A stretch of 64,000 bases of DNA from Martinezella lusitana (GTDB taxonomy: Bacteria > Pseudomonadota > Alphaproteobacteria > Rhizobiales > Rhizobiaceae). Below are positions 60,059 through 64,000 of the stretch, piece after piece (within the stretch, counting starts at the first letter, position 1; each line of letters opens with the position of its first letter). The stretch is from positions 1-64,000 of the forward strand of contig NZ_WUEY01000024.1 of NCBI RefSeq assembly GCF_010668395.1, read 5' to 3'. The position numbers were made by a program, and so were the translations under genes. Below the pieces are notes generated by a model that made no database searches, was not told the DNA's origin, and saw only the letters and a list, made by a program, of their open reading frames with translations.

Positions 60059-61351
60059 TCAGGCCGATTCACGCCAAAGCTGCTTGCCTTCGCGAACTTT
60101 ATCGCAAGCTCTGTCGAGTGCACCTGCAATCTCGTCGGCCTGCTTATTGGTGAGAACCAGCGGCGGAAACAGCTTCAAACCTGGAGGATCGATCTCCGAG
60201 ACGCTGTGGCATAAGACACCCTGCGCAAAGATTTCGCGGTAGAGCGTCCGGCCGGCTGCGCGGGCAGAAAGACCGATCGACATCGCGAGACCGAATGACG
60301 ACACGCTTGTCAGGATGTCCGGATGACGGCCGCAGACCTCGTTGATCTTTGCCGTCAGATATCGGCTCACCGACTTCACATTTTCGAGGAGTGCCGGATT
60401 CGAGGCAACCTCGAGCACCTGGGCAGCGACGAGGCAGCTGATCTCATTGCCGCCGAGACTGGAGATATAGGCGAAACGATGCTGATTCATGCATTCTTCG
60501 TAGATTTCTTCACGCATCAGCACGGCACTTGCCGGATAGAGTCCGCCAGACAGGCCCTTGCCGGTTATCAGCATCGCGGGTTCGATATCGTATTGCTGGG
60601 TCGCCCAAAGGGTGCCCGTCCGCCCAAGGCCGGCACGCGTTTCGTCGACGATGAAGAGGATGCCGCGTTCCTTGCAGAGCCGGGATGCGGCCTCAAAGAA
60701 CTCCTTCGATGCCGGCGCAAAGGTCTCGTAGTCCATCGGCTCGATGATGAAGGCTGCAATGTTCTTGGTCAGCTTTCTGTCCAGTTCGTCCACATCACCG
60801 AAAGTCTCCAGGAAGTCTGCGTGTGTCGGAAGATTGTAGTGGTCGATGATGCCTTCTTCCGGCGAACCGGTAACGATCGCAGCAAAGCCGGTGTGGCCGT
60901 GATATCCGTGGCGGTATGCAAGCATCCGCTGGCGCTTCGTTACGCGGAAGGCGAACATCGTCGCGAGATCGACTGACAGCGTCGAGCAGAGCGTCACGAC
61001 GCTTCGGTTCAGCCAGGGTTTTGGTGCCAGCTCGGCCAGGCGATCCTGCAGTTTCAGGTATTCGGCATTCGGAACCGACCACAGGCCGGTATCGCGGCCA
61101 TCGTCGAGTGCCTGTCTCAGTGCGTTCAGTACAGCGGGGTGGCGATGGCCGAGAGCGTGAACGCCGCCACCGGCGCCGCAATCGATAAGGCGGCGGTCGC
61201 CTTCGATATCCCAGAGATAAACGCCCTCGCGCCGCCCGATGACGAATTCCGCGCCCTTGGCGAGCTGTCGCTCGGCGTTGGATCGCCAGGAGCGCTCTAT
61301 GAATGCATTGAAGATATCAGCGCTGGTGTCCAGCGTCTTAGCCTGTGTCAT
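60059..61351 (-). CDS. class III aminotransferase
   Basis: A 430-residue fold type I PLP enzyme of class III (ornithine/GABA/glutamate semialdehyde group). FIVDETRAGLGRTGTLWA is the signature with the conserved Asp, and LITGKGLSGGLYPASAVLM carries the PLP lysine (GKG). FADAT-like positions are seen as GAGGGVHALGHRHPAVLNAL. Class III enzymes usually act on omega-amino groups such as GABA, beta-alanine or ornithine. It is followed in order (downstream) by nothing on the strand, and preceded by the NTF2-like and agmatinase-like genes, so it may act on the amine released there. Confidence 0.9.
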   Translation of the reverse strand: MTQAKTLDTSADIFNAFIERSWRSNAERQLAKGAEFVIGRREGVYLWDIEGDRRLIDCGAGGGVHALGHRHPAVLNALRQALDDGRDTGLWSVPNAEYLKLQDRLAELAPKPWLNRSVVTLCSTLSVDLATMFAFRVTKRQRMLAYRHGYHGHTGFAAIVTGSPEEGIIDHYNLPTHADFLETFGDVDELDRKLTKNIAAFIIEPMDYETFAPASKEFFEAASRLCKERGILFIVDETRAGLGRTGTLWATQQYDIEPAMLITGKGLSGGLYPASAVLMREEIYEECMNQHRFAYISSLGGNEISCLVAAQVLEVASNPALLENVKSVSRYLTAKINEVCGRHPDILTSVSSFGLAMSIGLSARAAGRTLYREIFAQGVLCHSVSEIDPPGLKLFPPLVLTNKQADEIAGALDRACDKVREGKQLWRESA

Positions 61352-61369
61352 TGGATGCCCGCCCTGATC

Positions 61370-61744
61370 TTATTGTTCGGTGAGAGTGAAATGCCAGACC
61401 TTGGAGACGATCTTCCAGCCGTCCTTGGTCTTTACGAGTGTCAGTTCGTCGGTGAACTGCTTGGGGAGGAAGATTTCCCGGACTCGCATATGTGCGGTTG
61501 TCGGAGTCGGGATTTCGATCAGGACTATTTCGTCCTTGCGGGGATCGTTACGCGTTTCAGGAGAGACCCGGCCGCGGACGATCTCCAGATAGGTCTCAAC
61601 GTTCATGATGACAGGCTCTGCATCTGCAAAGCAGTAGAGCATGGCGGCAGGGTGCAAGATTGCGGCGAACAGGTTTGCGTCGCATTTATAGATCGCATCG
61701 AAATACGTCTCGGCGATCTGGCGAATGGCGTCTTCGTCAGACAT
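61370..61744 (-). CDS. NTF2-like (SnoaL/nuclear transport factor 2 fold) protein
   Basis: A 124-residue protein with a NTF2-like pattern: N-terminal helices (IRQIAETYFDAIYKCDANLF), ILHPAAMLYCFADAEPVIM (typical entry to the pocket), then strands and a closing TLVKTKDGWKIVSKVWHFTL. The family includes small enzymes, ligand-binding partners and domains fused to peptidases. ATG 61744 follows GGGAGGACCC; the frame open to 61825 lies in the agmatinase-like gene. It lies between the agmatinase-like and aminotransferase genes in one operon. Function unknown. Confidence 0.82.
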   Translation of the reverse strand: MSDEDAIRQIAETYFDAIYKCDANLFAAILHPAAMLYCFADAEPVIMNVETYLEIVRGRVSPETRNDPRKDEIVLIEIPTPTTAHMRVREIFLPKQFTDELTLVKTKDGWKIVSKVWHFTLTEQ

Positions 61745-61790
61745 GGGTCCTCCCGGATTTTTATGATTGAGTGGAAGGGGCGAAAGCCCC

Positions 61791-62747
61791 TTACTTCTTA
61801 CGCACCGTATGCGCGACCGCCGCAAGGCAGGTCAGCTCGAACATCAGGTTTGCGGCGTTTATGCAGGTGATTCCAGTGGGGTCGAGCGACGGCACGACTT
61901 CGCAGATGTCCCCGCCGATCAGATCTATGCCGTTCAATGCCCGCAGCATCATCTGTGCATCGCGCATCATGATGCCGCCCGGTTCTGGAACGCCTGTGCC
62001 CGGAGCTTCCTTAGGGTCGAGACCGTCGATGTCTATGGAAAAATAGGTCTTGCCGCCGCCGATCACCCGCTTGATTTCGGCGATCACATTGGCGCGCCCC
62101 ATCTCCTCGTATTCGTCCATGGTGATCATGCGGATGCCCGTTTTTTCACCGTAGACGATATCATCGTCGCCATAGCGCGTGCCACGCAGGCCGATCTGGA
62201 TGATGCGCTTAGGATCGAGCAGACCTTCCTCCACTGCGCGGCGTACGAAGGTCGCATGGTTGTACTTGGTGCCCATGAACTCATCGAAGGTGTCGGAATG
62301 GGAGTCGATCTGCACCAGGCCGACCGGGCCATCCTTGGCAATGGCGCGCAGGATCGGCAATGGGACAGTATGGTCGCCCCCGATCGAAATCGGCACCGCA
62401 CCCGCCGCGTGGATTTTGACATAGAAATCCTGGATCAGTTCGACGCTCTTTTCGACGCTGAGTGGATGAGTCGGCGCATCGCCGATATCGGCGATATTGG
62501 CCATCCGGTATGGTGCCACACCCGTCGTCGGGTTGACCTGGCGGATCAGCCGTGAGGCTTCGCGCACGCCGGCTGGTCCCTGACGTGCTCCGGATCGGAA
62601 GGTCGCGCCGAGGTCGAGCGGCACGCCCACGAGCGCAATGTCCACTTCGGACGTCAACTCGGCTCTAGCCGCCCGCATGAAGCTTGCAATCTCCGCATAA
62701 CGTGGCGTCACGGAAGAATCGACGGGCTGGAATTTCTGGTCAGTCAT
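61791..62747 (-). CDS. agmatinase/arginase-family ureohydrolase
   Basis: A 318-residue ureohydrolase. The di-manganese ligands are visible: H in SIGGDHTVPL, DSHSD (residues about 153-157) and, further on, SIDIDGLDPKEAPGTGVPEP with two aspartates. The family hydrolyses guanidino compounds (agmatine, arginine, guanidinobutyrate, guanidinopropionate, guanidine) to urea plus an amine. The genomic neighbourhood (deacylases, class III aminotransferase, basic amino acid importer) favours a guanidino acid, rather than simple agmatine, but the substrate is inference. The gene starts the leftward unit ending with the aminotransferase; the ABC ATPase gene ends 20 bases upstream. Confidence 0.9.
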   Translation of the reverse strand: MTDQKFQPVDSSVTPRYAEIASFMRAARAELTSEVDIALVGVPLDLGATFRSGARQGPAGVREASRLIRQVNPTTGVAPYRMANIADIGDAPTHPLSVEKSVELIQDFYVKIHAAGAVPISIGGDHTVPLPILRAIAKDGPVGLVQIDSHSDTFDEFMGTKYNHATFVRRAVEEGLLDPKRIIQIGLRGTRYGDDDIVYGEKTGIRMITMDEYEEMGRANVIAEIKRVIGGGKTYFSIDIDGLDPKEAPGTGVPEPGGIMMRDAQMMLRALNGIDLIGGDICEVVPSLDPTGITCINAANLMFELTCLAAVAHTVRKK

Positions 62748-62767
62748 GGTTCACCTCTTTGTAAGTG

Positions 62768-63526
62768 TCAGTGTCGCAACAGATGCAGCATCCGCTTGCG
62801 GTATTGAGTAAATTCGTCGCTCGCCACCACGTCTGCGCTGCGTGGTCGGGGAAGCTCGATCTTGAAATCCTCGATGATCCGTCCGGGCCGCGTGCTCATC
62901 ACCAGGACGCGATCCGCCAGGAAGATCGCTTCTTCGATGTCGTGAGTAACGAAGATAACGGTGCTCCTCTTGCGTGCCCATATGTTGAGGAGAAGTTCCT
63001 GCATGCGCGAGCGCGTCTGGGCGTCAAGCGCGGCGAAAGGCTCGTCCATCAACAAGACATGCGGCTCCATGGCCAGGGCTCTTGCAATTGCAACGCGTTG
63101 TCGCATGCCGCCGGAAAGCACCTTTGGAAATTGCTCCGCATAATCCGTCAACCCGACGATCTCGATCAGTTCGTCGGCGGTTTGGGAGACCTTGGCAGCC
63201 GACCACTTGTTGAGCCGCGGCCCGAACTCGACGTTGCCACGGACTGTTAGCCATGGATAAAGCGAATAGTTCTGGAACACCATGCCACGATCAGGGCCGG
63301 GATGCGCGACCGCCTTGCCGCCGACGATCACATGGCCCGTGGTGGTCTCGATCAGACCGCCGACAACGTTCAGCAGCGTCGACTTCCCGCAGCCGGAGGG
63401 TCCAAGTAGGCAGACGAACTCGCCCTCTTCAATGGTGAGGCTGGTCTCGGCAAGAGCGATCTGGGTTGCCTCGCGGTGGCGCGAGAACTCCACGCTGACG
63501 TTTTCAATGAAGACTTGAGACATCAT
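62768..63526 (-). CDS. ABC transporter ATP-binding protein, SsuB/TauB/NrtD class
   Basis: A 252-residue ATPase. Walker A LGPSGCGKSTLLN, signature LSGGMRQRVAIARAL, Walker B VLLMDEPFAALDAQTR and FVTHDIEEAIFLADRV are diagnostic of the nitrate/sulfonate/taurine importer group. ATG 63526 follows GAGGTCC; a TTG at 63535 would overlap the permease stop. It pairs with the truncated permease that runs to the window end. Importers of this class also carry aliphatic sulfonates, thiamine precursors or guanidine-like compounds. The following agmatinase-like gene suggests the last possibility (inference). Confidence 0.92.
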   Translation of the reverse strand: MMSQVFIENVSVEFSRHREATQIALAETSLTIEEGEFVCLLGPSGCGKSTLLNVVGGLIETTTGHVIVGGKAVAHPGPDRGMVFQNYSLYPWLTVRGNVEFGPRLNKWSAAKVSQTADELIEIVGLTDYAEQFPKVLSGGMRQRVAIARALAMEPHVLLMDEPFAALDAQTRSRMQELLLNIWARKRSTVIFVTHDIEEAIFLADRVLVMSTRPGRIIEDFKIELPRPRSADVVASDEFTQYRKRMLHLLRH

Positions 63527-63531
63527 GGACC

Positions 63532-64000
63532 TCAATGCAGGTAAGGAAAGAGCTTGGCGTGCGCGAAACGAAACACCAAATCGGTCAGGATGCCGAGAAT
63601 CCCGACCGCCACGATGCCCGCAATGACCTGATCGGTCAGAAGGAAGCGCTGCGATTGCAGGATGGCGATGCCCATGCCTGAGTCTGCACCGACGAGTTCG
63701 GCGACGATCACGTAGGTCCAGGCGATACCGGCCGTGATGCGCAAGGAGTCCACGATGCTCGGTATGCAGGCAGGCAGCAGTACCTTGAAGAATACCTGTC
63801 GCGAACTGGCGCCCAGCGAATAGGCGCTGTTCATCAAATCGCTCGACACACCCTCGGAAATGCTAGCGATAAAAAGAGCCAGCGGAAAGAAGGTGCCGAT
63901 GAAGATGACGGCGATCTTCTGCGATTCATTGATGCCAAGCCAGATGATCATCAGGGGTACAAAAGCGGTTGCCGGAAGATAGCGTGCAGTGCTGAGCAGC
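63532..64000 (-). CDS. ABC transporter permease, SsuC/TauC class (partial)
   Basis: The C-terminal 150 or so residues of an inner-membrane permease; the N-terminus is beyond the right end of the window and the frame is open at base 64000. It has the EAA loop region VSSDLMNSAYSLGASSRQVF followed by FKVLLPACIPSIVDSLRITA, and the C-terminal segment TDQVIAGIVAVGILGIL typical of TauC/SsuC. It overlaps the ATPase start region and belongs with it. The periplasmic binding protein should lie further upstream outside the window. Confidence 0.9.
   Translation of the reverse strand, partial: LLSTARYLPATAFVPLMIIWLGINESQKIAVIFIGTFFPLALFIASISEGVSSDLMNSAYSLGASSRQVFFKVLLPACIPSIVDSLRITAGIAWTYVIVAELVGADSGMGIAILQSQRFLLTDQVIAGIVAVGILGILTDLVFRFAHAKLFPYLH

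Noticed and set aside
1..64000. tRNA, rRNA, CRISPR arrays, phage integrase or att sites
   Set aside because: I looked for repeated spacers, tRNA-like cloverleaf ends, and integrase motifs and found none convincing by eye. A tRNAscan or CRISPR-finder run would be decisive.

Overview
The window reads as a piece of the accessory genome of a GC-rich alphaproteobacterium, most likely a Rhizobiaceae member, and probably a megaplasmid, chromid or genomic-island segment. Grounds: many ABC importers, each beside catabolic genes and a private regulator; a SyrB-like protein; decayed flagellin and PntB genes whose remaining residues look rhizobial; and no housekeeping translation, rRNA or tRNA genes that I can see. 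The genus and replicon assignment is inference.

1-6.7 kb: a GNAT acetyltransferase, then a LysR regulator divergent from a tightly overlapped three-gene operon (SAM methyltransferase, MFS exporter, and a 449-residue protein I cannot assign). 6.7-14.5 kb (minus strand): an oligopeptide-type ABC importer (binding protein, two permeases, fused double ATPase) followed by a CapA-family protein and peptidase T. A small XRE-type regulator stands at each end, and the two share a 21-bp upstream sequence (19/21 identical) built on GAGTATACTC.

14.8-24.1 kb: a low-density stretch of small regulators, hypotheticals and gene relics. The relics are an XRE gene, a flagellin C-terminus, PntB, a SyrB-type coiled-coil tail and an IS481-type transposase start. 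Intact genes here are an AraC regulator, two SyrB-type proteins, an orphan BrnA-like antitoxin, CorA and DoxX.

24.1-45 kb: a large catabolic island. It has three acetoacetate-decarboxylase-fold proteins, a ProC-type reductase, a polar-amino-acid ABC importer, a branched-chain-amino-acid-type (Liv) ABC importer, an enoyl-CoA hydratase-like protein, an acyl-CoA synthetase, a Zn alcohol dehydrogenase, an aldehyde dehydrogenase, three SDR dehydrogenases, and GntR/FCD, IclR and XRE-cupin regulators. Four promoters here carry a perfect ATGAA-N16-TTCAT inverted repeat and a fifth carries a one-mismatch copy, which suggests one regulon; the XRE-cupin protein is the leading candidate regulator because a copy precedes its own gene. 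The chemistry (CoA activation, hydration, alcohol and aldehyde oxidation, Schiff-base enzymes) suggests breakdown of an unidentified organic or amino acid.

45-64 kb: an SRAP (YedK) pseudogene; an aldehyde dehydrogenase, aminotransferase and LysR group; then a long minus-strand set with an M20 deacylase, a polar-amino-acid ABC importer, an FAD-linked 2-hydroxyacid dehydrogenase, a ThDP enzyme, a second M20 deacylase, a GntR/FCD regulator, a class III aminotransferase, an NTF2-like protein, an agmatinase-family ureohydrolase, and the ATPase plus truncated permease of an SsuBC/TauBC-type importer that runs off the end. Together these suggest uptake and deacylation of N-acylated or guanidino amino acids, but no substrate can be read from the sequence.
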